Source: Nocardioides sp.
GTDB taxonomy: Bacteria; Actinomycetota; Actinomycetes; Propionibacteriales; Nocardioidaceae
DNA: 8,105 nucleotides
Direction: 5' to 3'
NCBI GenBank assembly: GCA_021731205.1
Contig: JAKFXV010000081.1
Span: 1 to 8,105 of the forward strand
Shown: one piece after another, positions 1 through 6,465 of the stretch
How positions within the stretch are numbered: the stretch's first letter is position 1
Layout: each line of letters opens with the position of its first letter
Notes under the pieces: generated by a model
Databases searched by the model: none
What the model was told of the DNA's origin: nothing
What the model saw: the letters and a program-made list of their open reading frames with translations, nothing else
Translations under genes and position numbers: made by a program

Positions 1-1
1 G

Positions 2-412
2 GACTACGTCCGGACCCATTGCCTTGAGGGCAGTCGCCCGCCGCTGGCCGGCAACACGGTGGCCACCGATCGCGCGTTCCTGGCTCGGGACATGCCCACC
101 CTCGACTCGTTCCTCCACTACCGCATCGTGGACGTGTCCTCGATCAAGGAGCTCTCGCGCCGCTGGTTCCCGCGCGCGTACTTCCAAGCGCCCACCAAGG
201 TCGGCAACCACCGGGCGTTGGCCGACATCCAGGAGAGCATCGAGGAGTTGCGCTATTACCGGGAGGCGGTGTTCGTGCCCTCCCCCGGACCAAGCAGTAC
301 GACGGCCCGGGACATCGCTCGGCGGCACTCCGGGGCAGTCAGTGACCCCACGTCGGAGAGCGTCGTCGACCTCGAGTCATCGTCCGAGCCCGATGATCGG
401 TCCCGCGACTGA
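2..412 (+). CDS. orn: Oligoribonuclease, C-terminal part (5' end outside window)
   Basis: This is the C-terminal ~136 residues of oligoribonuclease, the DEDDh-family 3'-5' exonuclease that degrades 2-5 nt RNAs (and pGpG) to mononucleotides in the cytoplasm. The frame is open from base 2, so the start lies upstream of the window. Recognisable family blocks are [18 protein letters not shown]-like [19 protein letters not shown], and [22 protein letters not shown]. The last block carries the H and D of the DEDDh active site (NHRALAD). The family core normally ends just after the YYRE block. Here a Ser/Asp/Glu-rich tail of roughly 45 residues follows, probably disordered. Shorter tails are familiar in actinobacterial Orn proteins. 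The tRNA-His gene lies 69 bases downstream on the same strand. The identification is secure; the role of the tail is unknown. Confidence 0.96.
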   Translation, partial: DYVRTHCLEGSRPPLAGNTVATDRAFLARDMPTLDSFLHYRIVDVSSIKELSRRWFPRAYFQAPTKVGNHRALADIQESIEELRYYREAVFVPSPGPSSTTARDIARRHSGAVSDPTSESVVDLESSSEPDDRSRD

Positions 413-481
413 CTGCGGTTAGACTTCCCTGTCGGTCCAGCGATCTCACCAGGTTCTCCCTGGGCGTCGTCAGGGCCGCAT

Positions 482-558
482 GGTGGGCGTAGCTCAGTTG
501 GTAGAGCACCTGGTTGTGGTCCAGGATGTCGCGGGTTCGAGCCCCGTCGTTCACCCCA
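482..558 (+). tRNA. tRNA-His (anticodon GTG)
   Basis: A complete cloverleaf can be folded by hand. The acceptor stem 483-489 pairs with 548-554 with two G-U wobbles. The D arm carries GCTC/GAGC. The anticodon stem CCTGG/CCAGG encloses loop TTGTGGT with anticodon GTG at 516-518. The T arm has loop TTCGAGC, followed by discriminator C at 555 and an encoded CCA at 556-558. Base 482 is a G that can serve as G-1 paired to C73, the identity element of histidine tRNA, so the gene is drawn from there. A tRNA-His gene beside orn is a familiar actinobacterial arrangement. Confidence 0.96.
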
Positions 559-583
559 AGTCGCGAGACGGGCGATCCGCGAG

Positions 584-602
584 GCGACCTCAGCGAGGTT
601 GG
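584..602. other. Small hairpin over the end of the pirin gene, possible weak terminator
   Basis: ACCTC (587-591) and GAGGT (595-599) form a 5-bp stem around a 3-base loop, extendable by a wobble pair and a C-G pair. It lies where tRNA-His transcription and the pirin gene converge, and it includes the pirin stop codon. No T tract follows on either strand, so a role as a factor-independent terminator is speculative. T-poor hairpin terminators have been proposed in actinobacteria. Confidence 0.22.
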
Positions 603-1534
603 CCGAACCGCCCCGACATGTAGTCCTGGTAGGCCTCCATGACCTCGGCCTTGGTGTTCATCACGAACGGTCCGGCCCAGGCCAGCGGCTCGCGGATCGG
701 CTTCCCGCCCACAACGATCACCTCGAGCTTGGGCGATCGCGTCTCTTGTGCCTCCAGCGCCGAGACCGTGAGGAAGTCGCCTGGCCCGAACACGGCCGTC
801 TGGCCCATCCTGATCGGGCGGGCGTCGGCACCGACCGTCCCGTGGCCCGACAGCACGTAGACCAGCGCATTGAAGTCGACGTCCCAGGGGAGGTCCAGCC
901 GAGCCCCCGGCTCGATGGTGGCGTGCACCAGCGACATCGGGGTGTAGGTCTGGCCTGGTCCTGAGTGCCCATCGACGGTGCCTGCGATGACGCGCACGAG
1001 CGCTCCGGCGTCGTACGTCGTGGTCAGGGCGACTCGCCCAGATCCGATGTCTTGATAGCGAGGCTGCGCCAGCTTGTCGCTGCGGGGCAGGTTGACCCAG
1101 AGCTGAATCCCGTGGAAAAGGCCACCCTTGACGACCAGCCATTCGGGCGGGGCTTCGATGTGGAGGATGCCACCGCCTGCAGTCATCCACTGGGTGTCAC
1201 CGTTGGTGATCGTGCCACCGCCACCGTGCGAATCTTGGTGATCGAAGACGCCGTCGATGATGTAGGTGACGGTCTCGAAGCCGCGGTGCGGGTGCCAGGA
1301 GGTGCCCTTAGGCTCACCCGGGGCGTACTCCACCTCACCCATCTGGTCCATCATGATGAACGGATCGAGGTGCGCCAGATCGATGCCCGCAAACGCGCGC
1401 CGCACCGGGAAGCCCTCGCCTTCATAGCCCTGCGGAGCCGTCGAGATCTGCCACACGGGGCGCTGTTGATCGCCCAAGCCCGGTTGCCTTAGGCGCGACA
1501 AGACGGTGAGATCGTCGACGGTGACGGCTGGCAT
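590..1534 (-). CDS. Pirin family protein (cupin; probable quercetin 2,3-dioxygenase-type)
   Basis: A 314-residue bicupin of the pirin family, close to the usual family length of about 290-320. The N-terminal cupin has the family block HPHRGFETVTYIIDG (residues 81-95) and DTQWMTAGGGILHIE (113-127). The four pirin metal ligands are all present: H81, H83, H125 and E127. Family members bind Fe(II) or another divalent metal in the cytoplasm. Bacterial members such as E. coli YhhW cleave quercetin in vitro, but the physiological substrate is usually unknown. The ATG at 1534 is chosen over an in-frame ATG at 1615 because AGGAAGG lies 7 bases before it and the pirin homology starts there. The gene stands alone, converges on tRNA-His and diverges from tRNA-Lys. 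Nothing nearby suggests a substrate. Confidence 0.93.
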   Translation of the reverse strand: MPAVTVDDLTVLSRLRQPGLGDQQRPVWQISTAPQGYEGEGFPVRRAFAGIDLAHLDPFIMMDQMGEVEYAPGEPKGTSWHPHRGFETVTYIIDGVFDHQDSHGGGGTITNGDTQWMTAGGGILHIEAPPEWLVVKGGLFHGIQLWVNLPRSDKLAQPRYQDIGSGRVALTTTYDAGALVRVIAGTVDGHSGPGQTYTPMSLVHATIEPGARLDLPWDVDFNALVYVLSGHGTVGADARPIRMGQTAVFGPGDFLTVSALEAQETRSPKLEVIVVGGKPIREPLAWAGPFVMNTKAEVMEAYQDYMSGRFGQPR

Positions 1535-1639
1535 GACGGCATCCTTCCTCGTGCTGAACGGTCCGACGGTACGCCCCGCGGAACTACTCGTCATCAACAT
1601 CGGTTGGACCTTCAACTATTCCCTCACACGCGCCGGAGG

Positions 1640-1661
1640 CGAGTCGAATCGGGTTGACTCG
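1640..1661. repeat. Inverted repeat overlapping the putative tRNA-Lys -35
   Basis: CGAGTC (1640-1645) and GACTCG (1656-1661) are perfect inverted copies separated by 10 bases. Inner G-T and A-T pairs could extend this to an 8-bp hairpin. The right arm contains the TTGACT proposed as the tRNA-Lys -35. The dyad also lies upstream of the divergent pirin gene, so it could be an operator for either. The bases after it on the + strand are ATTTT, so a terminator reading is also possible, although no upstream + strand gene needs one. Confidence 0.4.
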
Positions 1662-1693
1662 ATTTTCGGCAGTGCCATGATGGTTGGTAGGGT
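1654..1693 (+). promoter_or_regulatory. Candidate promoter for tRNA-Lys
   Basis: TTGACT at 1654-1659 is a good -35 match. With a 16-base spacer, CATGAT (1676-1681) is a possible -10, giving a start about 24 bases before the mature tRNA. A second -10 candidate of the TAnnnT type, TAGGGT (1688-1693), lies 18 bases before the tRNA but lacks a convincing -35 at normal spacing. Which is used cannot be decided by eye. Confidence 0.4.
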
Positions 1694-1711
1694 TCGCGAG
1701 CACTTCACCAA

Positions 1712-2296
<585 letters not shown>

Positions 2297-2314
2297 GGTC
2301 GAGTCAGCCTACGC

Positions 2315-2326
2315 CGGGCAAGCCCG
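2315..2326. repeat. Short GC dyad in the nuclease leader
   Basis: CGGGC and GCCCG flank a 2-base centre. The dyad lies about 20 bases before the nuclease start codon and downstream of its proposed promoter, so it could be an operator or a small leader hairpin. No T tract follows. It is too short to interpret further. Confidence 0.3.
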
Positions 2327-2338
2327 CAGAATGACACA

Positions 2339-2367
2339 TCTGTAACTTCGCGACACGCCGAGGTCAA
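2339..2367 (-). promoter_or_regulatory. Candidate promoter for the SNase-type nuclease gene
   Basis: Read on the - strand, TTGACC (2367-2362) is a strong -35 match and TACAGA (2344-2339) a fair -10, with an exact 17-base spacer. This predicts a transcript start near 2332 and a leader of about 36 bases before the ATG at 2296. The surrounding intergenic stretch (2297-2451) is visibly richer in A and T than the genes on either side, as expected of a divergent promoter region. Confidence 0.4.
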
Positions 2368-2438
2368 TCGTCACTCGAATCACATCCACACCTTAGATTT
2401 CTTCTGGACACATCTACCCCAGTGGCATCACTGTCACC

Positions 2439-2452
2439 TAGGGTATGCCGCA
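2439..2452 (+). promoter_or_regulatory. -10 element for a probably leaderless transcript
   Basis: TAGGGT at 2439-2444 fits the actinobacterial -10 pattern TAnnnT and ends seven bases before the ATG at 2452. Transcription would then begin at or next to the start codon. No Shine-Dalgarno sequence precedes that ATG, which agrees with leaderless initiation. No convincing -35 is visible at 16-18 bases. Confidence 0.4.
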
Positions 2453-3360
2453 TGCCCCGGATCGATGCGCGCGCTCTTGTCCTGTCCGCAACCCTCCTGA
2501 TCGCCCCGTTGACGGTCAGTTCTGCGCTCACATCGAAGGCAGCCGCGATCGACGAGGGTTCCGGCCCGGCTGGCACCCCGGCCGTCGCACAGGTCTCGTC
2601 GTTCAACCTGTTGGGCGACTCACACACGCGCAAGGGCCGCAAGGCCGAGTTGGGCAGCGGCGTCGAGCGGATGGGACGCAGCGTCAAGATTCTCGACAAG
2701 CGAGCCATCGACCTGGTCGGCTTCCAAGAGATGCAGCGCGTCCAAGTGGAGGAGTTCCTGCGGTTGCGCACAACCGAATGGGGGATCTATCCCGGGCTCG
2801 TGCTGACGGCCCGTGACGGTGAGAACTCCATCGCCTGGCGGCGCTCGGTGTGGACCCTTGTCGAGGTCGCCACCCAGACCATCCCCTACTTCAACGGCAA
2901 GACGCGCGAGATGCCGATCCTGCTGCTGCAGCACAACGCGACCGGCGAGCGGGTCTACGTCATGAACGTGCACAACCCCGCCACCAACCGCCGCGTCGGC
3001 AACCAGGACGTCTGGCGAGACCAGGCCATGGCCCTCGAAGCGGCCAAGGTCAACGAGCTGAAGGCGACCTCGACGGTGCCCATCCTCGTCCTCGGTGACA
3101 TGAACGAGCGTGAAGACGTGTTTTGCTACTTCGGGCAGCAGGCCCGCCTCAGGGCGGCCAACGGACTCGGCTACAAGGCCAACGCCAACGGCTGCACCCC
3201 CCCGCCGCGACCTCTGTCGGTGGACTGGATCTTCGGCACCAAGGACGTCGCGTTCAGCTACTACGAGGCGCTGCGCACGAAGCGGATCGAACGCACGACC
3301 GACCACCCCGTGATCGTGGCGACCGCAACCCTCCCGGTTGCCGTCACCGGCCGCCGCTAG
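2452..3360 (+). CDS. Secreted endonuclease/exonuclease/phosphatase family protein
   Basis: A 302-residue protein with a Sec-type signal peptide (basic start, hydrophobic residues about 8-26, then an A-x-A-like site near KAAA, 29-32) followed by an EEP (DNase I-like) fold. The fold's motifs occur in order: N52 in SFNLLGD, catalytic metal-binding E93 in GFQEMQ, H174 in NVHNPAT, D216 and N218 in LGDMNE, D258 in SVDWIF, and D284-H285 in TTDHPVI. Everything needed for Mg-dependent phosphodiester or phosphomonoester hydrolysis is present. The substrate (DNA, RNA, phospholipid or other phosphoester) cannot be told from sequence. The ATG at 2452 is chosen because the signal peptide and a -10 fit it; GTG at 2422 is an in-frame alternative. 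It diverges from the SNase-type gene, and its stop lies four bases from the stop of the convergent groES-like gene. Confidence 0.9.
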   Translation: MPRIDARALVLSATLLIAPLTVSSALTSKAAAIDEGSGPAGTPAVAQVSSFNLLGDSHTRKGRKAELGSGVERMGRSVKILDKRAIDLVGFQEMQRVQVEEFLRLRTTEWGIYPGLVLTARDGENSIAWRRSVWTLVEVATQTIPYFNGKTREMPILLLQHNATGERVYVMNVHNPATNRRVGNQDVWRDQAMALEAAKVNELKATSTVPILVLGDMNEREDVFCYFGQQARLRAANGLGYKANANGCTPPPRPLSVDWIFGTKDVAFSYYEALRTKRIERTTDHPVIVATATLPVAVTGRR

Positions 3361-3364
3361 CCCT

Positions 3365-3694
3365 TTAGAGGTACAAGCCCGTCGCAGTGTCGCCCAGTCG
3401 ATCGGCAGCCACCGCGTGGATGTCACGTTCGCGCATCACGACGTAGACCTCGCCATGGACTTCGACCTCGGCCTTGTCATCGGGGTCGAACAACACCCGG
3501 TCACCGATCTCGACCGACCGGGCGTGGGGGCCGACTGCGACCACCCTCGACCACGCCAGGCGTTGGGCACCCATCGCTGCGGTGGCCGGGATCACGATGC
3601 CACCGCTCGAGCGGCGTTCGCCCGCCTCGCGATCCAACTCGACCAGGATGCGGTCGTGCAGCATCTTGATAGGCGTCTTGTCGCTCACGCGCAT
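3365..3694 (-). CDS. GroES-like (Cpn10 family) co-chaperonin paralogue
   Basis: A 109-residue protein with a Cpn10 fold. It has the N-terminal strand IKMLHDRILVEL, a mobile loop at about residues 22-37 retaining the GroEL-contacting hydrophobic tripeptide in GGIVIP, then WSRVVAVGPHARSVEIGDRVLFD and a C-terminal block ending in YVVMRERDIHAVAADR. Family GroES caps GroEL as a heptamer. This copy has no groEL beside it and carries a C-terminal extension ending in GLYL, so it is more likely the actinobacterial stand-alone paralogue than the main groES. The start is uncertain: ATG 3694 is used here, GTG 3688 would begin just before the family homology, and TTG 3700 overlaps the upstream stop. None has a clear ribosome binding site. 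It directly follows the DUF3618 gene and is probably translationally coupled to it. Confidence 0.88.
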   Translation of the reverse strand: MRVSDKTPIKMLHDRILVELDREAGERRSSGGIVIPATAAMGAQRLAWSRVVAVGPHARSVEIGDRVLFDPDDKAEVEVHGEVYVVMRERDIHAVAADRLGDTATGLYL

Positions 3695-3696
3695 GT

Positions 3697-3945
3697 TCAA
3701 CGGGTGAGTTTGCGGATGATCGCCAACACGGCGAGGAAGCCGACGACCCCGCCCACGACCTTGGCGATGTTGTCCACGCGCGGCTTGCCCGAGGCCGGGT
3801 CCACGAAGTGCGCCTTGGTGCTGCTGACCTGCCGATCGACGATCGTCTTGGGGCTGGCGCGGTGCACGAGCTCATCGATGGTCGACGCCAGTCGAGCCCG
3901 GGTCTGCTCGAGATCGCGCTCCAGCGCCGACAGGTCGTTGTTCAC
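3697..3945 (-). CDS. DUF3618 domain protein, small single-pass membrane protein
   Basis: An 82-residue protein. Residues 1-30 are charged and helical (NDLSALERDLEQTRARLASTIDELVHR), the hallmark of DUF3618. A conserved middle contains TIVDRQ and a K-x-x-F-VDP-like stretch, and a C-terminal membrane segment spans about residues 60-77, ending in a basic RKLTR tail. The expected topology is a cytoplasmic N-terminal coiled region with a C-terminal anchor. The biochemical function of DUF3618 is unknown. The start is GTG at 3945, with the first bases of the family motif directly after it. It has no ribosome binding site but does have a TAGCCT -10-like element six bases upstream. It lies 26 bases after the transporter ATPase gene and overlaps the possible TTG start of the groES-like gene. 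Confidence 0.85.
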   Translation of the reverse strand: MNNDLSALERDLEQTRARLASTIDELVHRASPKTIVDRQVSSTKAHFVDPASGKPRVDNIAKVVGGVVGFLAVLAIIRKLTR

Positions 3946-3957
3946 GGCGCAAGGCTA
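3946..3957 (-). promoter_or_regulatory. -10 element before the DUF3618/groES-like pair
   Basis: On the - strand TAGCCT (3957-3952) is followed by six bases and then the GTG start at 3945, the spacing expected for leaderless transcription. This would let the DUF3618/groES-like pair be expressed separately from the metal-transport operon upstream. An 11-bp palindrome, ACCCG-T-CGGGT (3961-3971), lies just upstream and could be an operator. There is no clear -35. Confidence 0.35.
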
Positions 3958-3971
3958 TCAACCCGTCGGGT

Positions 3972-4727
3972 CTAAGCGGTGAGCCCACCGATCTGCCTCG
4001 GGTCGAACCCGAAGGGCAACTCGAGCCGGTGTCGGCGCAGCAATGCGGCGTCGCTCATGATGTCGTACGTCGGGCCGTCGGCGGCCACGACCCCGTCATG
4101 CAACACCACGGTCCGCGGGCACAGTTCCAAGGCATAGGGCAGGTCGTGGGTCACCATCAACACGGTGACATCGAGCGACCGAAGGATGTCTGCGAGCTCA
4201 CGTCGAGCAGTGGGATCCAGATTGGACGAGGGCTCGTCGAGCACCAGGATCTCGGGCTCCATGGCAAGCACCGTGGCGACGGCCACGCGTCGGCGCTGCC
4301 CGAATGACAAGTGGTGTGGTGGCCGGTCAACGAAGTCGAGCATGCCGACCTTCTCGAGGGCGTTCATGACTCGTCGGTCCAACTCGGCTCCGCGGAGTCC
4401 CAGATTCGCCGGGCCGAACGCGACGTCATGACGCACGGTGGCCGAGAACAGCTGGTCGTCCGGGTCCTGGAAGACCACGCCCACGCGCCGCCGAATCTCG
4501 GCCAGATGCGCCTTCTCGACCGGGAGTCCACTGACCCTCACCGTGCCTGCGCCCGCGCTCAGGATTCCGTTGAGGTGGAGCACCAACGTCGTCTTGCCGG
4601 CGCCGTTCGGACCCAGCAGCGCCACCCGTTCCCCGCGGTGCACGTGCAGATCGACGCCGAACAGGGCCTGATGGCCATCGGGGTACGCGTAGGCCAACCC
4701 CCGCACGTCCAACACCGGAGTGCTCAT
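3972..4727 (-). CDS. cbiO: Energy-coupling-factor metal transporter ATPase (CbiO/NikO)
   Basis: A 251-residue ABC ATPase of the ECF A-component type. It shows Walker A GPNGAGKTT (39-47), Q-loop Q87 within FQDPDDQLF, signature LSFGQ (140-144), Walker B ILVLDE (160-165) with D-loop SNLD, and switch histidine H194 in VTHD. The FQDPDDQLF block is typical of ECF A subunits. As a single ATPase it would homodimerise and drive the T component encoded just upstream. ATG at 4727 overlaps the cbiQ stop by four bases (ATGA), with GAGG five bases before it, so translation is coupled. It is the last gene of the M-N-Q-O operon. Its sequence does not say whether nickel or cobalt is carried. Confidence 0.94.
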   Translation of the reverse strand: MSTPVLDVRGLAYAYPDGHQALFGVDLHVHRGERVALLGPNGAGKTTLVLHLNGILSAGAGTVRVSGLPVEKAHLAEIRRRVGVVFQDPDDQLFSATVRHDVAFGPANLGLRGAELDRRVMNALEKVGMLDFVDRPPHHLSFGQRRRVAVATVLAMEPEILVLDEPSSNLDPTARRELADILRSLDVTVLMVTHDLPYALELCPRTVVLHDGVVAADGPTYDIMSDAALLRRHRLELPFGFDPRQIGGLTA

Positions 4728-5389
4728 CGTGACCTCGTGGCATAGCCCCGGGAGATCATCGCGAGGTGCACCCGCTCACCCCGCTCGTACGAGCGGATGA
4801 ACAGGGCGCCCAGCGTGCGGGCCAGGGCCGGCCAGTGCCGGGGCGAACGCGGGTCGCAGCCTCGTGATCGCATCGCGATCAGCATCCGCCGAAGCTCGTC
4901 GGTGACGACGTCGAGATACCTGATCATGAACCCCATGATCTGCACGATGAGCTCGGGCATGCGCAGTCGGCGCAGACCGAGGAGCACGTCGGCCGGTTCG
5001 GTCGTGGCGGCCAGGGTGAGTGAGGCGAGGACGCCCAGGGTGCCCTTGACAAGCAGTCCCCACGCCGCGAGCAGGCCCGGGCCCGACACGTTCAGGCCGA
5101 GCACCTCCACCTGCGGGCCATGGGCGACGAACGGCATGAGCACCGCGAACACCACGAACGGCACCTCGATGACCAGGCGCTTGGCGAGATAACCAAGCGG
5201 CACCGTCGACAGGCGGATGACGACCAAGACCATGGCGGCGTACACGGCGAACACCGGATAGAAGTCCCTCGGAGTCGCCACGACAACGAGCATGAAACCC
5301 ACCAGGGCGATCAGCTTGTGATGCGGCTGTGCGCGGTGCACGGGGCTGTGCCCGTGGAAGTGCAAACGATGCCCGTGTCCGGCTCCCAT
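4724..5389 (-). CDS. cbiQ: ECF transporter T component (CbiQ/NikQ)
   Basis: A 221-residue integral membrane protein of the CbiQ/EcfT family, which links the metal-binding M subunit to the ATPase. Hydrophobic segments lie at about residues 27-60, 70-90 and 103-130. The cytoplasmic coupling helices carry two family x-R-G motifs, SRG at 175-177 (AMRSRG) and SRG at 213-215 (ISRGY), where the classic form is A-R-G. The N terminus is strikingly His-rich, with eight His in the first 24 residues (within GHGHRLHFHGHS and QPHHK), suggesting metal binding. Its ATG lies 15 bases after the PDGLE gene and has only a weak ribosome binding site. Its stop overlaps the ATPase start. Confidence 0.92.
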   Translation of the reverse strand: MGAGHGHRLHFHGHSPVHRAQPHHKLIALVGFMLVVVATPRDFYPVFAVYAAMVLVVIRLSTVPLGYLAKRLVIEVPFVVFAVLMPFVAHGPQVEVLGLNVSGPGLLAAWGLLVKGTLGVLASLTLAATTEPADVLLGLRRLRMPELIVQIMGFMIRYLDVVTDELRRMLIAMRSRGCDPRSPRHWPALARTLGALFIRSYERGERVHLAMISRGYATRSR

Positions 5390-5403
5390 CTAGCCGGGCC
5401 GCT

Positions 5404-5712
5404 TCACGAGTGCTCCCGGGGGACGTCGCGACGGCGCAACAACCAGAACAGACCCCCGGCGAGACCTCCGACGGTGAGCGTCCCCAAGACACCGGCCAGG
5501 CCCCCGCTGAGCCTGTCGTTGGCCACCCCTCTGGTTCGGTAGTCGGCCAGCGGCCCCCTCGCCGTGGCCGAGTCTCGAGCCGTGTCGCCGAAGCCCGTCA
5601 ATCCCGCGACGTACTCGAGACCGTCGGGGTGCGAACTGGCGTAGTAGCTGGCGACACCCGCGATCAACACAGCGATCATGAAGCCCGACAAGACCAGCGT
5701 CTTGAGCCTCAT
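5404..5712 (-). CDS. PDGLE-domain protein, N component of the metal ECF transporter (CbiN/NikN-type)
   Basis: A 102-residue protein with two membrane segments (about residues 5-25 and 70-92) flanking an extracytoplasmic loop with the diagnostic PDGLE motif (29-33, in SSHPDGLE), which names the domain. Such N components accompany the M subunit of group I nickel and cobalt ECF systems and are needed for metal loading. ATG at 5712 overlaps the stop of the M gene by four bases (ATGA), and a strong GGGGAGG ribosome binding site lies inside the end of the M gene. The small size and the position between M and Q agree with this role. PDGLE rather than classical CbiN sequence is compatible with either metal. 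Confidence 0.88.
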   Translation of the reverse strand: MRLKTLVLSGFMIAVLIAGVASYYASSHPDGLEYVAGLTGFGDTARDSATARGPLADYRTRGVANDRLSGGLAGVLGTLTVGGLAGGLFWLLRRRDVPREHS

Positions 5713-6407
5713 CGCACGACCTCCCCGGGTTGAGGCAGGTGGAGTAGCGGCCGTTCGGCCAGCACCCGTTGGGCACCGTGAACGAGGTCAGGACGCGCCC
5801 GGACCACACTCGCCACGACGAGGGCCGTGATCGCGGCCTCTCCGAGTCCGATCACCACATGCCAGCTGACCATCGCCGCCAACAGGGTCGAGGCGTCAAT
5901 GGGCGCTGTGCCCCCGATCAGGTAGAGCACCGAGAACACGGCGGCCGCTGCAGGGACGCTCGCTGCCGCAGCCACCCCGGCGGCGACGGGAACGGAGCTC
6001 ACCTTCCTGGGCAACACCAGTTGCACCAGCCTGAACATCAGCCAGGCGGCACCGACTGCCACCACGGCCATCAGCATGATGTTGGTGCCGAGAGCCGTGA
6101 CTCCGCCGTCGGCCAACAGCAGGGCCTGCACGATGAGTACGACGCTGATGCACAGCACAGCGGTGTAAGGGCCCACCAATACGACCGCGAGCGCACCCCC
6201 CATCAGGTGCCCGCTGGTCCCGGCACCGACTGGGAAGTTCATCATCTGGCCCGCGAACACGAAGGTGGCGACCAACCCGGCCATCGGGGCGGTGCGGTCG
6301 TCGAGTTCGCGGCGAGCGCCACGAAGCGCCACCGCCATCGCGGCAGCCGCGACGGCTCCGGTCGCCAGCGAGGTAGGCGCGTCCAAGAAGCCGTCCGGCA
6401 CGTGCAT
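5709..6407 (-). CDS. cbiM: ECF metal transporter substrate-binding membrane subunit (CbiM/NikM)
   Basis: A 232-residue membrane protein of the CbiM/NikM family. It begins MHVPDGFLD: in the characterised NikM the free N-terminus and His2 help coordinate the metal, and the third ligand is His67. Here H2 and H67 (in GTSGHLMGG) are at exactly those positions. Other family blocks are FAGQMMNFP (51-59), GGVTALGTNIMLM (101-113) and WHVVIGLGEAAIT (182-194), with roughly six or seven hydrophobic segments. ATG at 6407 has GGGAG seven bases upstream, and no residue can precede Met1 if the site is to work, which supports this start. It is the first gene of the operon. The Nur-like operator upstream and the lack of a cobalamin riboswitch favour nickel, so nikM may be the better name. 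Confidence 0.93.
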   Translation of the reverse strand: MHVPDGFLDAPTSLATGAVAAAAMAVALRGARRELDDRTAPMAGLVATFVFAGQMMNFPVGAGTSGHLMGGALAVVLVGPYTAVLCISVVLIVQALLLADGGVTALGTNIMLMAVVAVGAAWLMFRLVQLVLPRKVSSVPVAAGVAAAASVPAAAAVFSVLYLIGGTAPIDASTLLAAMVSWHVVIGLGEAAITALVVASVVRARPDLVHGAQRVLAERPLLHLPQPGEVVR

Positions 6408-6450
6408 GTCGTGTCTCCCATCCCCGGTCGCTAGATTGCTGGTCGGCGAT

Positions 6451-6462
6451 CGACGCGCGTCG
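6451..6462. repeat. 12-bp perfect palindrome in the cbiM-bcp intergenic region
   Basis: CGACGCGCGTCG is identical to its reverse complement. It lies just downstream of the proposed - strand -10 and around the expected start of the cbiM transcript, so a bound protein there could block transcription. In GC-rich DNA a 12-bp palindrome can arise by chance. Confidence 0.35.
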
Positions 6463-6465
6463 CAA

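Noticed and set aside
449..475. Overlapping small hairpins (CCAGG/CCTGG and CCCTG/CAGGG) before tRNA-His
   Set aside because: The stems are five base pairs, mutually exclusive and without a T tract. They are likely chance in GC-rich leader DNA.
339..1190. Long - strand open frame across tRNA-His and the pirin 3' half
   Set aside because: It is a shadow of the pirin gene in another frame and its C-terminal part translates the complement of tRNA-His. The pirin frame carries clear family motifs.
2620..3426. 268-codon - strand open frame opposite the EEP gene
   Set aside because: Low-complexity antisense shadow with no recognisable domain. The + strand frame has signal peptide and all EEP motifs.
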